This document shows, in pieces, positions 42,145 to 51,321 of a DNA stretch of 64,000 nt; the stretch's first letter is position 1; every line of letters starts with the position of its first letter. The stretch is from NCBI RefSeq assembly GCF_014656415.1, contig NZ_BNCJ01000001.1, positions 227,771 through 291,770 on the forward strand, written 5' to 3'. A program made the position numbers and the translations under genes. This DNA comes from Seohaeicola zhoushanensis. GTDB lineage: Bacteria > Pseudomonadota > Alphaproteobacteria > Rhodobacterales > Rhodobacteraceae. Under the pieces are notes generated by a model. It was given only the letters and a program-made list of their open reading frames with translations, did no database searches and had not been told where the DNA came from.

Positions 42145-43173
42145 TCAGCCGCGTCCGGCGAGCCGGGCGAGGCGGATCAGGGTGCGCTCGACCAGCGCCA
42201 TCGCAGGGGCGCGTTGCCCGGCCGAGCGCAGCTGCAGGTCGGTGTCGATCAGGTGGGACAGCGCCATCTCGAGCCGTTCCGCACCCCAGCTCTGCGCCTG
42301 GCGCACCAGCCGGTCGCGGCGGGCACCGAAGAGCGGCGGGCGGACCCGGCCCGCGCCGGAGGCGGCGCCGCCGGGATCGGAGGCCATAGTATAGAGCAGC
42401 CGGAAGTGCCGGGCCGCGCCGATGCAGAGCGAGACGGCAGTGGTGCCCTGCGCGGTCAGGCGGCGGATCAGCGGGCCGACCTCGCCGTCCTTGCCCTCGG
42501 CCACCACGTTCAGCACGTCGTCAAGCGCGGCCTCGGTCGAGCGGGGGGCGCAGGCGGCGATCTCGGCCAGGGTGACGGGGCTGCTGTCGCCCAGCTTGTA
42601 GAGCGAGAGCTTTTCCAGCGTCTGGGCAAAGTCGCCGGGGCCGATCTCGCTTGCCAGGGCAGTGAGCACGCCCATCGCGTCGTTCGGAACATCGCGCAGG
42701 CCGGCGGTGGCGAGCATCCGCTCGATCTCGGCGCGGCCGGGCGGGTCATCGTAGAGGCCGACGGCATAGGCGTTGCGGTGGCCTTCGAAGAGCTTGCGCA
42801 GCTTCGAGGTGGCCTTGAGCGCGCCGGCGGTCACCACGATCTGCGCGTCGCCGGGGCGCCAGTCGGTCAGCGCCGCCTCGATCGAGGCGAAGGCGGTGTC
42901 GTTGGCGTCCTCGACAAAGACCGCGCGGGCACCGGGGAAGAAGCCCTGCGCCTTGATCGCGTCGATCAGCGGAGCGGCCTCCTTGCGCAGCTCGCCGCCG
43001 GGCATACGGGTCAGGCGCATCTCTTCGTCGGCACCGGGGCCGAGCAGGGCGGCCAGCACCTGCTGGCGCTTGAGCGAGACGCGCATGGCGTCGGCGCCGT
43101 AGATCAGCAGGCCGGTCCGGTCGGGTTCGGGGCGGGCGAAATAACCGTCGGCGTCGCGGGTGGCGAGTTTCAT
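42145..43173 (-). CDS. holA: DNA polymerase III delta subunit
   Basis: 342 aa. Clamp-loader subunit that opens the beta sliding clamp. It opens [21 protein letters not shown] and contains GLLIYGADAMRV in the first strand and the helical domain FAQTLEKLSLYKLGD. It overlaps lptE by 4 nt (ATGA), in the conserved leuS-lptE-holA operon. Confidence 0.93.
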   Translation of the reverse strand: MKLATRDADGYFARPEPDRTGLLIYGADAMRVSLKRQQVLAALLGPGADEEMRLTRMPGGELRKEAAPLIDAIKAQGFFPGARAVFVEDANDTAFASIEAALTDWRPGDAQIVVTAGALKATSKLRKLFEGHRNAYAVGLYDDPPGRAEIERMLATAGLRDVPNDAMGVLTALASEIGPGDFAQTLEKLSLYKLGDSSPVTLAEIAACAPRSTEAALDDVLNVVAEGKDGEVGPLIRRLTAQGTTAVSLCIGAARHFRLLYTMASDPGGAASGAGRVRPPLFGARRDRLVRQAQSWGAERLEMALSHLIDTDLQLRSAGQRAPAMALVERTLIRLARLAGRG

Positions 43174-43655
43174 GCGCCCAGGCCCGGCGTCGCGTAGAGC
43201 CGGGTGACGATCTGGTCGGCCAGGATGACCATCAGCCGCTGGCGGGCGTCGGTCTCGGCGGCGAGGGCCTCGACGGTCGAGCCGGTGGCCGAGTAGCCGG
43301 CGAAGTTGCGCACGTCGCCCTCGGCCAGCTTCACGTCGCTGCCGGCGCGGGTGAGGACATAGGAGGCGCGGCCCACCAGGCTGAAGCGGGTGATAGCGCC
43401 GGTGGCGGTGACGGCCTGGCCTTCCGGCGCGATAGTGGTCTTGAAGGTCAGGATATAGTCCGGCGTGCCGGCGCGCCCGAGCCTGTCTTCGAGCGCGCGC
43501 ACCAGCAGGTAGGCGTCTTCCGTCGCGGGCGGCTCGAAGCCGACCTTGCCGTTCAATGCGCGCCCGGCTCCGCCCGGTCCGTAGACAGGCTGGAAGCCGC
43601 AGGCGGCAAGCGCCAGCGGCAGGGCGATCACGAAACGGCGGTTATACGACGACAT
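43170..43655 (-). CDS. lptE: LPS-assembly lipoprotein LptE
   Basis: 161 aa. Outer-membrane lipoprotein plugging LptD for lipopolysaccharide insertion. Signal peptide with lipobox LALAAC (Cys19) followed by [10 protein letters not shown], the typical LptE opening. The C-terminus [13 protein letters not shown] is typical of the alphaproteobacterial form. Its start lies 14 nt inside the leuS end. Confidence 0.9.
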   Translation of the reverse strand: MSSYNRRFVIALPLALAACGFQPVYGPGGAGRALNGKVGFEPPATEDAYLLVRALEDRLGRAGTPDYILTFKTTIAPEGQAVTATGAITRFSLVGRASYVLTRAGSDVKLAEGDVRNFAGYSATGSTVEALAAETDARQRLMVILADQIVTRLYATPGLGA

Positions 43656-46224
43656 TCACGATCCGGCCGGGGACAACGATGATCTTGCGCGGCGTGGCCC
43701 CTTCCAGCGCCTTCTGCACAGCATCCACTTCCAGGATGAGTTTTTCAACCTCGGCGGCGGCCATGTCGGCGGGAACGCTGATTTCCGCGCGGCGCTTGCC
43801 GTTGATCTGGATCGGCAGGGTGACGGAATCGTCGACCAGCATCGCCGGATCGGCCTTGGGCCACGCAGCGGCGGCCACCAGCCCTTCGCCGCCGAGGATG
43901 GCCCAGACCTCTTCGGCGAGGTGCGGGGTCATCGGCGACATCAACTGCGCCAGCACGCGGGTCGCGGCCCACTTGATGCGGGCCGAGGCCTGCGAGCGGT
44001 TGAGCGCGTTGGTGAAGGCGTAGATGCGGGCAATGGCGGCGTTGAAGCCGAAGCTCTCGATGCCCTTGGTCACCTCGTCGATCATCTTGTGCGTGGTGCG
44101 CAGCAGCTCGTCGTCGGCGGCGTTCTGGCCGAAGGCGTGGCTGGCCATCACCTCGTCCAGCGAGGCGGCGATACCGCTGTCGCGCTGCTCGCCGAGGTCG
44201 TTGGCCATGCGCCAGACGCGGGCGAGGAACTTGGCGGCCGCCTCGGCGCCGGAGGCGGTCCACTCGACGTCCCGTTCCGGCGGGCTGTCGGAAAGCACGA
44301 ACCAGCGGGCCGTATCGGCGCCGAAATCGCGGATGATGTTGACGGGGTCGACCACGTTCTTCTTCGACTTCGACATCTTGGCCGAGGGGATGACCTCGAC
44401 CGGGGTGCCGTCCTTGAGCTTGCCGTCCACCACGTCCTCGGGGAGGTGATAGACCGGGCGGCCCTTGTCGTCGCGGGTCTGGTAGATCTCGTGGGTCACC
44501 ATGCCCTGCGTGAACAGCGCGTCGAAGGGTTCGGCGCATTTCGCCGGCAGGTGGCCGGTGATGTGCATCGCGCGGGCGAAGAAGCGGGAATAGAGCAGGT
44601 GCAGGATCGCGTGCTCGATCCCGCCGATATACTGGTCGACGTTCATCCAGTAATCGGCATCTTCCATCACCGTCGGCGTTTCGGCACGGGGCGCGGTGAA
44701 GCGGGCGAAATACCATGACGAGTCGACGAAGGTATCCATCGTGTCGGTCTCGCGCCGCGCCGGCTTGGCGCAGACCGGACAGGGCACATCGCGCCAGGTC
44801 GGGTGCCGGTCGAGCGGGTTGCCGGGGACATCGAAGGTGACGTCATCGGGCAATTTGACCGGCAGGTTTTCCTTCTTCTCGGGCACCACGCCGCAGTCCG
44901 CGCAATGCACCACCGGAATCGGGCAGCCCCAGTAGCGCTGGCGGGACAGGCCCCAGTCGCGCAGGCGGAACTTGGTGACGCCCTTGCCCCAGCCCTGGGC
45001 CTCGGCAAAGTCGATGGTGGCGTCGATCGCCTCTTGCCCGGTGGCCACGTCAAGCCCGGCGAAGTGGTTGATCCACTTCACCTTTTCTTCTTTCGGCGGG
45101 ACATAGGCGGTGGCCTCGACCGGCTGCGGATCGGACAGCGATTCAAAGGTCGAAATCACCGGCAGGTCATACTTGCGCACGAAGTCGAGGTCGCGCTGGT
45201 CATGCGCCGGGCAGCCAAAGATCGCGCCGGTGCCATAGTCCATCAGGATGAAATTCGCGATCCAGACCGGCAGGTGCCAGTCGGGGTTCAGCGGGTGGCG
45301 CACGGTCAGGCCGGTGTCGAAGCCCAGCTTCTCGGCGGTCTCGAGCGCCTCTTCGGTGGTGCCGCCCTTGCGGCAGAGGGCGCGGAACTCCTCGACCTCG
45401 GGGCGGGTCTCGGCCAGTGTCTTGGCCAGCGGGTGGTCGGGCGAGATGCCGACGAAGGCGGCGCCCATCAGCGTGTCGGGACGGGTGGTATAGACCTCGA
45501 TCGGGTCGAAGTCCTGCACCGGCTGGAAGGCCATCTGCAATCCGCGCGACTTGCCGATCCAGTTCTCCTGCATCAGGCGCACCTTGGCGGGCCAGTTGTC
45601 GAGCGTATCGAGCGCGGAAAGCAGCTCGTCGGCCATGTCGGAGATCTTGAAGAACCACTGCGTCAGCTCGCGGCGTTCGACCTCGGCCCCCGAGCGCCAG
45701 CCCTTGCCGTCGATCACCTGTTCGTTGGCCAGAACGGTCATGTCGACCGGGTCCCAGTTCACCACGGCGTTCTTGCGGGCGACGAGACCGGCGTCGAGCA
45801 TGTCGATGAACAGCGCCTGCTGCTGGCCGTAATACTCGGGGTCGCAGGTGGCGAATTCGCGGGACCAGTCGATCGACAGGCCCAGCGGCTTCATCTGCGC
45901 GCGCATGTCGGCAATGTTCGAGTAGGTCCAGTCCTTGGGATGGCCGCCGATGGCCATTGCGGCGTTCTCGGCCGGCATCCCGAAGGCGTCCCAGCCCATC
46001 GGGTGCAGCACGTTGTGCCCCGTGGACAGCTTGTAGCGCGCGATCACGTCGCCCATCGTGTAGTTGCGCACGTGGCCCATGTGGATGCGCCCCGACGGAT
46101 AGGGGAACATCTCGAGCACGTAGTATTTCGGCTTTGAGCGGTCGAGCTTGGCCTGGAACAGGCCGGCCTTGTCCCAGGCTTCCTGCCACTTGGTTTCGAT
46201 TTCCGCGGCGGAGTAACGCGACAT
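43642..46224 (-). CDS. leuS: Leucyl-tRNA synthetase
   Basis: 860 aa, normal class I size. Charges tRNA-Leu. The ATP motifs are HMGH in [15 protein letters not shown] and KMSKS in [14 protein letters not shown]. The CP1 editing domain lies about 220-420, and a zinc-ribbon-like CADCG ... CPVC pair of cysteine motifs about 445-490. First gene of the operon leuS-lptE-holA. Confidence 0.98.
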   Translation of the reverse strand: MSRYSAAEIETKWQEAWDKAGLFQAKLDRSKPKYYVLEMFPYPSGRIHMGHVRNYTMGDVIARYKLSTGHNVLHPMGWDAFGMPAENAAMAIGGHPKDWTYSNIADMRAQMKPLGLSIDWSREFATCDPEYYGQQQALFIDMLDAGLVARKNAVVNWDPVDMTVLANEQVIDGKGWRSGAEVERRELTQWFFKISDMADELLSALDTLDNWPAKVRLMQENWIGKSRGLQMAFQPVQDFDPIEVYTTRPDTLMGAAFVGISPDHPLAKTLAETRPEVEEFRALCRKGGTTEEALETAEKLGFDTGLTVRHPLNPDWHLPVWIANFILMDYGTGAIFGCPAHDQRDLDFVRKYDLPVISTFESLSDPQPVEATAYVPPKEEKVKWINHFAGLDVATGQEAIDATIDFAEAQGWGKGVTKFRLRDWGLSRQRYWGCPIPVVHCADCGVVPEKKENLPVKLPDDVTFDVPGNPLDRHPTWRDVPCPVCAKPARRETDTMDTFVDSSWYFARFTAPRAETPTVMEDADYWMNVDQYIGGIEHAILHLLYSRFFARAMHITGHLPAKCAEPFDALFTQGMVTHEIYQTRDDKGRPVYHLPEDVVDGKLKDGTPVEVIPSAKMSKSKKNVVDPVNIIRDFGADTARWFVLSDSPPERDVEWTASGAEAAAKFLARVWRMANDLGEQRDSGIAASLDEVMASHAFGQNAADDELLRTTHKMIDEVTKGIESFGFNAAIARIYAFTNALNRSQASARIKWAATRVLAQLMSPMTPHLAEEVWAILGGEGLVAAAAWPKADPAMLVDDSVTLPIQINGKRRAEISVPADMAAAEVEKLILEVDAVQKALEGATPRKIIVVPGRIVNVVV

Positions 46225-46304
46225 GCGGTTCGGTTCCTTGAAATGAACGCGCCGGGCGGAGGCCCGGCGCCGAATTGAGGGCCTTGCGGGGGGCGGTTCC
46301 CCGA

Positions 46305-46829
46305 CTAGAGTTTCCGGTCCTGGATACGTAGCTGACGCGCGCGGGCGAGGATCGCGTCCTCGACGGCGCGGACCGTGGCCGGGCTGACCGTGCCGCCCTG
46401 GCTGTGCAGCGAGACGTTCAGCGAACGCGCGTCGAGCGCCGGATCGCGGACGTGGACGGTGGCGCGATAGGCGCGGCCGCCGCCGGGCGGGTTGCCGTAG
46501 CCGGTGACGATGACGCCGGTGAAGGGATCGACCGATTGCACCGGCAGGAAGTTCAGCACGTCCAGCGTCGCCGCCCAGATATAGCGGTTCACGTTGACGG
46601 TCTGGTCGGTCTTGTTCGGGCCGAAAGCGGCCCAGAGCGAGGACTTGGAGTATTTGCCGGCATAGCCTTCGCGGCCGGGCTCGGCCTCGCCGACGGAGGG
46701 ATCTCCGACGACCACCGGCCCGAAGAAGCCGCCGTTGCGCGGTGCGCCGTCCCGCCGTGCGCCGCAGGCGGCCACCGCAAGGCAGAGAGCGAGAATCAGG
46801 GTCACCCGCAAGGGCCGATCAAGAGTCAT
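46305..46829 (-). CDS. DUF3576 lipoprotein
   Basis: 174 aa. Signal peptide with lipobox AVAAC (Cys22), then the DUF3576 core [34 protein letters not shown] and a C-terminal [13 protein letters not shown]. Function unknown; conserved upstream of leuS in this order, so an envelope role is plausible. The frame is open for 489 more codons upstream, but that stretch is antisense to the porin gene, so 46829 is taken as the start. Confidence 0.88.
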   Translation of the reverse strand: MTLDRPLRVTLILALCLAVAACGARRDGAPRNGGFFGPVVVGDPSVGEAEPGREGYAGKYSKSSLWAAFGPNKTDQTVNVNRYIWAATLDVLNFLPVQSVDPFTGVIVTGYGNPPGGGRAYRATVHVRDPALDARSLNVSLHSQGGTVSPATVRAVEDAILARARQLRIQDRKL

Positions 46830-47159
46830 GACGGATTCCGGTCGTTTTGCTTGGAAATGTCCTACCCAAGGCGGCTTGAGGGGGCAAGCGCAATGTGCCA
46901 TTGAGCGAATCCCGCGTCCGCGTGAGAGGCGGACCGCCGGCGGCCCTCGATGTGGCCGGGCGCCCCATTGTTCACGGGAAAAGGCCCTTTGCTGCCGGTG
47001 CGTTGGGTTTACTGTGGCAAAGCTGCACCATCCGCCACGACTTTGCCCCAATCCCGGCCGCGAGCCTTGCCAAAACGGGGGGGAAAGAGCGAAACCGCTG
47101 CCTATACCCACACCAGATTCTCTGGTTTGGGCGTATGATTTGAAACCGAGGGAAAAACG
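46830..47159 (+). other. Non-coding region with the first porin's promoter
   Basis: 330 nt between the divergent DUF3576 and porin genes. TATGAT at 47134-47139, 21 nt before the porin ATG, is the only good -10-like hexamer; no matching -35 is evident at 17 nt, so the promoter may be activator-dependent or have a leader that starts further upstream. An A-rich run precedes the ATG. No ORF or RNA fold I can support. Confidence 0.4.
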
Positions 47160-48167
47160 ATGAAAAAGGTTCTCTTCGCTACGACGGCGCTGATCGCTAC
47201 CGCGAGCATGGCAGCCGCCGAAGTTAAGATCAGCGGTTACGGCCGTTTCGGTCTGGACTACAACGATGCCAACGACCGCGCCGTCAACGGCCGTCCGTCG
47301 ACCACCATCACCAGCCGTCTGCGCCTGCAGTTCGACATGTCGACCCAGACCGATGGCGGCGTGACCCTGGGTGCCCGCTTCCGTGCACAGGCCGAAAGCC
47401 GTGACAACGTTCCCGGCGGCGCAGTGTTCAACGGCGCACGCTTCTATGCATCGTATGGCAGCTTCACCCTGGGTGTCGGCAACATCATCGGCGCCATCGA
47501 AGGCATGCCGGGCCTGTACCTGGAAACCAACTCGGCTGGCATCGGCATCGACGGCGCAGGCTTCCACAGCCTCGTGACCAACGTCAACGTCACCGGCGGC
47601 GAGTTCTTCAACTGGGATGCCTACTCGTCCGACAACGTCGGCGCCAACGGCATGGAAGTCATCTACAAGTCGGGCGCATTCGCTGCCCACCTGTCGTACA
47701 GCACCGACAACGGCGCAGTTGCCGTTGACCGCGCTGCCCTGCACGTTGCCTACACCTTCGGTGACTGGACCGCCGCTCTCGGCGTTCAGGACTCCGACAT
47801 CATCGGTGAAGACAAGACCGTCCTGACCGTTGCCGGCAAGCTGGGCAACATCGGTCTGCGCTTCGCAGCTGCCGACAACGACGGCATCAAGAAGTACGGC
47901 ATCTACGGCAACATGGATATCGGCACCGCGTCGAACATCCTGCTGTTCGTGACCTCGGAAGACGCAGCTGACGCTGGCGCTCTGGCCCAAGGCCGTGACA
48001 ACCGCGACAACACCCTCCTGAACCCCGGCGACACCGGCGGCGAAGGCGAATCGTACGGCATCCACTACACCTACGACCTCGGTGGCGGTGCTTCGTTCGA
48101 AGCCGGTGCTGTCCGTTCGTCGAACGACCAGACCCAAGTTCAGGCCGGTGTGTTCTTCAAGTTCTAA
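47160..48167 (+). CDS. Porin 1 (Rhodobacter type)
   Basis: 335 aa. Outer-membrane trimeric beta-barrel porin. Signal peptide MKKVLFATTALIATASMAAA, then EVKISGYGRFGLDYND, alternating strands, and the terminal Phe motif (VQAGVFFKF) needed for barrel insertion. Codon choice is strongly biased (for example GCA/GCT Ala and GTT Val appear more than in neighbouring genes), suggesting very high expression. Followed by a terminator and a second, related porin gene. Confidence 0.95.
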   Translation: MKKVLFATTALIATASMAAAEVKISGYGRFGLDYNDANDRAVNGRPSTTITSRLRLQFDMSTQTDGGVTLGARFRAQAESRDNVPGGAVFNGARFYASYGSFTLGVGNIIGAIEGMPGLYLETNSAGIGIDGAGFHSLVTNVNVTGGEFFNWDAYSSDNVGANGMEVIYKSGAFAAHLSYSTDNGAVAVDRAALHVAYTFGDWTAALGVQDSDIIGEDKTVLTVAGKLGNIGLRFAAADNDGIKKYGIYGNMDIGTASNILLFVTSEDAADAGALAQGRDNRDNTLLNPGDTGGEGESYGIHYTYDLGGGASFEAGAVRSSNDQTQVQAGVFFKF

Positions 48168-48196
48168 CTTGATCCACACGCTTGACGCGTAAGAGA

Positions 48197-48227
48197 GGGC
48201 AGGTCTTCGGACCTGCCCTTTTCTTTT
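48197..48227 (+). terminator. Terminator of porin 1
   Basis: Stem GGGCAGGTC / GACCTGCCC, UUCG tetraloop, then TTTTCTTTT: a very strong terminator. The same 31-nt sequence follows porin 2 at 49378. Confidence 0.93.
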
Positions 48228-48268
48228 GACCGCATTCACGCCAAGGTTCCGGCAATCGGAGGCTGAAC

Positions 48269-49354
48269 ATGATGAAAAGATCTCTGAGTCTTGCACTGCT
48301 GTTCGCCACCGCGACTGCCGCGGCGGCAGAGGTCAAGATCAGCGGCTATGGCCGGTTCGGCCTGGACTACAACGACCGAAACGCATCGTCGGGTGTGAAT
48401 GGCATCGGCGCACCTGCCAATGGTGTTTCATCGACGACCATCACCAGCCGTTTGCGGCTGCAGTTCGACTTTTCCACCGAGACCGATGGCGCCGTGACGC
48501 TGGGCAGCCGTCTAAGGGTGGAGGCGGAGAGCCGGGACAATGTCGCGGTCACCCCAGGTTTCAATGGAGCCTATTTCTTCGCGCGCTACGGTGGGATGAC
48601 CGTTGGCGTGGGCAATATCCTGGGCGCCATCGACGCGATGCCGGGGTTCAAGATCAACAACCCGGCCACGGGTATCGGCATCGATGGGGCAGGTTTCCAC
48701 GACGAGGTGGCGAACGTTGCCGCGAATGTCGCCGGCCAGTTCGGCAACTGGGACGCCTATTCCTCGACCGCTGCGGGGCCGAACGGCCTGGAAATTCTGT
48801 ACAAGTCCGGCGCGTTCTCGGGCCACCTTTCCTATAGCCGCACGAACACCGATATCGCCCCCGTCGGCGACGGCATTCCGGGGAATGCCTCGCCGTCCAA
48901 CCGGACACGTATCGCGATGAACCTCGCTTACACCTTCGGCGACTGGACGGCGGTCCTGGGCGGCCAGGCCTCGGACACGGCGGGCGAGGACAAGCTGATC
49001 CTCGCCGTCATGGGCCAGGTCGGCCCTGTCGGCCTGCGTTTCGCCTATGCGGACAACGAGGGTATCAGGAAATACGGCATCTACGGTGACATGGACGTTG
49101 GAACCGCCTCGAACGTCCTGGTCTTCGTGACCTCGGAAGAAGCGGCGGATGCCGGCGCGATCGCCCAAGGCCGGGACAACCGGGACAACGTCGGGCCAAG
49201 GGTCGGCGCGCTGGCCGATACCGGCGGCGAGGGCGAATCCTACGGCGTGCATTATTCCTACGACCTGGGCGGCGGCGCCTCGGTGGAGGCGGGGGCGGTC
49301 CGGTCGTCGAACGACCAGACCCAGGTCCAGGCGGGTGTGTTCTTCAGGTTCTGA
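48269..49354 (+). CDS. Porin 2 (paralogue of porin 1)
   Basis: 361 aa. Close paralogue of the preceding porin: same EVKISGYGRFGLDYND opening, DNEG/DNDGI-KYGIYG block and RSSNDQTQVQAGVFF-F end. It is about 26 residues longer, with extra segments near the N-terminus (ASSGVNGIGAPANG) and in the middle (DIAPVGDGIPGNASPSNRT), which would sit in surface loops. Codon use is ordinary for this genome, unlike porin 1. Starts at ATG 48269 (or 48272) after GGAGG. Has its own copy of the terminator. Confidence 0.93.
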   Translation: MMKRSLSLALLFATATAAAAEVKISGYGRFGLDYNDRNASSGVNGIGAPANGVSSTTITSRLRLQFDFSTETDGAVTLGSRLRVEAESRDNVAVTPGFNGAYFFARYGGMTVGVGNILGAIDAMPGFKINNPATGIGIDGAGFHDEVANVAANVAGQFGNWDAYSSTAAGPNGLEILYKSGAFSGHLSYSRTNTDIAPVGDGIPGNASPSNRTRIAMNLAYTFGDWTAVLGGQASDTAGEDKLILAVMGQVGPVGLRFAYADNEGIRKYGIYGDMDVGTASNVLVFVTSEEAADAGAIAQGRDNRDNVGPRVGALADTGGEGESYGVHYSYDLGGGASVEAGAVRSSNDQTQVQAGVFFRF

Positions 49355-49377
49355 ACAACGCGACCAGAGGCAAGACG

Positions 49378-49408
49378 GGGCAGGTCTTCGGACCTGCCCT
49401 TTTCTTTT
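49378..49408 (+). terminator. Terminator of porin 2
   Basis: Identical to the porin 1 terminator: GGGCAGGTC-TTCG-GACCTGCCC-TTTTCTTTT. Supports duplication of the gene together with its terminator. Confidence 0.93.
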
Positions 49409-49454
49409 GCGCGGATCCGGTGTTTTTCTGCCGGTGCAGGAAAAGGAGACGCGC

Positions 49455-50102
49455 ATGGCACTCGAGGATATCAGGGACCGCATCGCCGCAGCCGAGGCCG
49501 GGGCCGGGCGGGCCGCCGGGTCGGTGACGTTGATCGCGGTGTCGAAGATGCAGCCCGACGAGCGGGTCGAAGCGGTGCTGAAGGCCGGCCAGCGGGTCTT
49601 TGGCGAGAACCGGGTGCAGGAGGCGGCCGGCAAATGGCCCGCCTTCCGCGAGAAATACGAGGGCATCGAGCTGCACATCATCGGCCCGCTGCAGACCAAC
49701 AAGGCGCGGCAGGCGATGGAACTGGCGCAGGCGATCCACTCGGTCGACCGCCCCAAGCTCGCCACCACGCTGGCACGGCTGGCGCAGGAGATCGGCAGCT
49801 GCCCGGACCTGTTCATCCAGGTGAATACCGGCGAGGAGGAGCAGAAGGCCGGCGTGCTGCCGCGCGAAGCCGATGCCTTCGTCGCCGAGTGCCGGGGGCT
49901 GGACCTGCCGGTGAAGGGGCTGATGTGCATCCCGCCGGTGGACGAGGAGCCGGCGCTGCACTTCGCGCTGCTGGCGAAGATCGCGGCGCGCAACGGGCTG
50001 GCGGGGCTGTCGATGGGGATGAGCGGGGATTTCGAGACCGCGATTGCTCTGGGGGCGACCCATGTGCGGGTCGGCTCGGCGATCTTCGGCGAGAGGCACT
50101 GA
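49455..50102 (+). CDS. YggS-family PLP-binding protein
   Basis: 215 aa. PLP homeostasis protein of the YggS/PLPBP family, a single TIM-barrel without known catalysis. Lys in LIAVSKMQPDERV binds PLP; GENRVQEA, HIIGPLQTNKAR (family HxIGxLQxNK) and SMGMSGDFE are conserved. ATG 49455 follows AAAAGGAG; the earlier in-frame start would run through the porin end. Confidence 0.95.
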   Translation: MALEDIRDRIAAAEAGAGRAAGSVTLIAVSKMQPDERVEAVLKAGQRVFGENRVQEAAGKWPAFREKYEGIELHIIGPLQTNKARQAMELAQAIHSVDRPKLATTLARLAQEIGSCPDLFIQVNTGEEEQKAGVLPREADAFVAECRGLDLPVKGLMCIPPVDEEPALHFALLAKIAARNGLAGLSMGMSGDFETAIALGATHVRVGSAIFGERH

Positions 50103-50156
50103 GCCTGCCGGACCGGCGGTCATGCCCGGCGGGGCATGACGCACCGGCCCAGGGTT

Positions 50157-50606
50157 TCAGCCTTCGATGGCGGTGATCATGTCGACGCGGGTGGCGTGGC
50201 GCCCGCCTTCGAACTCGGCGTTGACGAAAGCGTCGACGATGTCGAGCGCGAGGCCCTCGCCGATCACCCGTGCGCCCAGCGAGAGCATGTTGGCGTCATT
50301 GTGCTGGCGGATCATGCGCGCCGAGAAGGTGTCGGAGCAGACGCCGCAGCGGATGCCCTTGACCTTGTTCGCGGCCATCATGATGCCCTGGCCGGTGCCG
50401 CAGAGGATGATGCCGAGCGGGCAATCGCCCGAGGCGACCTGGCGCGCGGCGGCTTCGCCGTGCTTGGGATAGTGGGTGCTTTCGGGCGTCGTGGGCCCGA
50501 TGTCGACCACGTCCCAGCCCTGCCCGGCAAGATGGCGGGCAATGGCCTGGCGGAGGTCGATGGCGGCGTGGTCGCTGGAGAGGACGATGCGTTTGGGATG
50601 GGTCAT
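50157..50606 (-). CDS. rpiB: Ribose 5-phosphate isomerase B
   Basis: 149 aa, normal length for RpiB. Interconverts ribose 5-phosphate and ribulose 5-phosphate. SSDHAAIDLRQAI at the N-terminus, the anion hole LCGTGQGIMMAANK with the catalytic Cys, and HNDANMLSLGARV are diagnostic. Start MTHPKRIVLSSDHA at 50606 chosen over the open frame to 50813, which crosses the neighbouring gene. Confidence 0.95.
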   Translation of the reverse strand: MTHPKRIVLSSDHAAIDLRQAIARHLAGQGWDVVDIGPTTPESTHYPKHGEAAARQVASGDCPLGIILCGTGQGIMMAANKVKGIRCGVCSDTFSARMIRQHNDANMLSLGARVIGEGLALDIVDAFVNAEFEGGRHATRVDMITAIEG

Positions 50607-50685
50607 GATGGCAACAAGCGTAATCACCAACGCGCGGCGGGAGCAACCGAAAGCCGTCGACTGAGGACGCGCTGCGACGAAACAT

Positions 50686-50702
50686 CCCGCCCTTCGGGCG
50701 GG
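50686..50702 (-). terminator. Hairpin after the L,D-transpeptidase gene
   Basis: Stem CCCGCCC / GGGCGGG with loop TTC directly past the stop of the minus-strand gene, followed on that strand by GATGTTTCGTC. Moderate terminator candidate. Confidence 0.5.
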
Positions 50703-50704
50703 GT

Positions 50705-51199
50705 CTAGGGCACCAGAAGCCGCGTGCCCGGCACCGCGTATGGGGCAATGCGATGAAGGTCGGCGCGCGAGAGCGCGACACAGCCGGCGGTGGGGAAGCA
50801 GCGGCGCCGCCACTGGTGGATGAAGATCGCCGAACCGCGCCCCGGTTCGGCCTCGGGCCAGTTCCAGTCGGTTATCAGCACGAGGTCATACATCGGATCG
50901 GCCCGGCGCATGGCCTCGTGGCTGAAGCCGTGCGGGGCGGTCACCAGATGGTTGTAGGCCGGATCGCGGATGTCGTCGGACCAGAGATCACGCGGGCCGA
51001 TCGGCACGGCCCAGGGTGCGGGGCTGGCGAGGCGGTCAGGGCGGTAGAACATGCCGACGATCTCGTGCACCCCGCGCGGCGTGGCGCCGTCGCCCTCGCG
51101 CTTGTCCGCGGACAGGCCGCCGCGGCCGATGGTGCAGGGCCAGAGCCTGCCAAGATAGCGCAGGCCCATGGGGGTGAGGATCATGTCGGCGGTACTCAT
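50705..51199 (-). CDS. L,D-transpeptidase (YkuD) family protein
   Basis: 164 aa, a short single-domain YkuD protein. These enzymes form 3-3 crosslinks or attach lipoproteins in peptidoglycan. The catalytic signature is IFIHQWRRRCFPTAGCVALSR, i.e. H followed by S/T-x-G-C with the nucleophilic Cys. There is no clear signal peptide, which is odd for a periplasmic enzyme; either it uses another start or has a cytoplasmic role. Start at 51199 is the only good one. Confidence 0.88.
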   Translation of the reverse strand: MSTADMILTPMGLRYLGRLWPCTIGRGGLSADKREGDGATPRGVHEIVGMFYRPDRLASPAPWAVPIGPRDLWSDDIRDPAYNHLVTAPHGFSHEAMRRADPMYDLVLITDWNWPEAEPGRGSAIFIHQWRRRCFPTAGCVALSRADLHRIAPYAVPGTRLLVP

Positions 51200-51261
51200 C
51201 GGGGTCGCGGTCCTGGTGTGGAGATCCTGGGCACTAGAGCGGAAATCGGACCGCGCTGGAA

Positions 51262-51297
51262 CCCCTCACCCTTTCCCTCTCCCCCTCGGGGAGAGGG
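51262..51297 (+). repeat. CCCTCACCC-type palindromic repeat, copy 2
   Basis: CCCTCACCCTTT followed by the hairpin CCCTCTCCCC-CTC-GGGGAGAGGG. Same arms as the copy at 11888-11921. It lies between the L,D-transpeptidase and ribA genes, followed by a GCGCCGCACCCG stretch also seen in altered form after copy 1. Confidence 0.65.
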
Positions 51298-51321
51298 AAG
51301 CGCCGCACCCGAAGGGCGGAG

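Noticed and set aside
46830-48296. Upstream extension of the DUF3576 frame across the whole porin gene
   Set aside because: The lipoprotein signal at 46829 marks the true start; the rest is the antisense of a strongly biased porin gene.
48512-49993. 493-codon antisense frame over porin 2 and the YggS gene
   Set aside because: Same cause: mirror of coding bias, no recognisable protein features.
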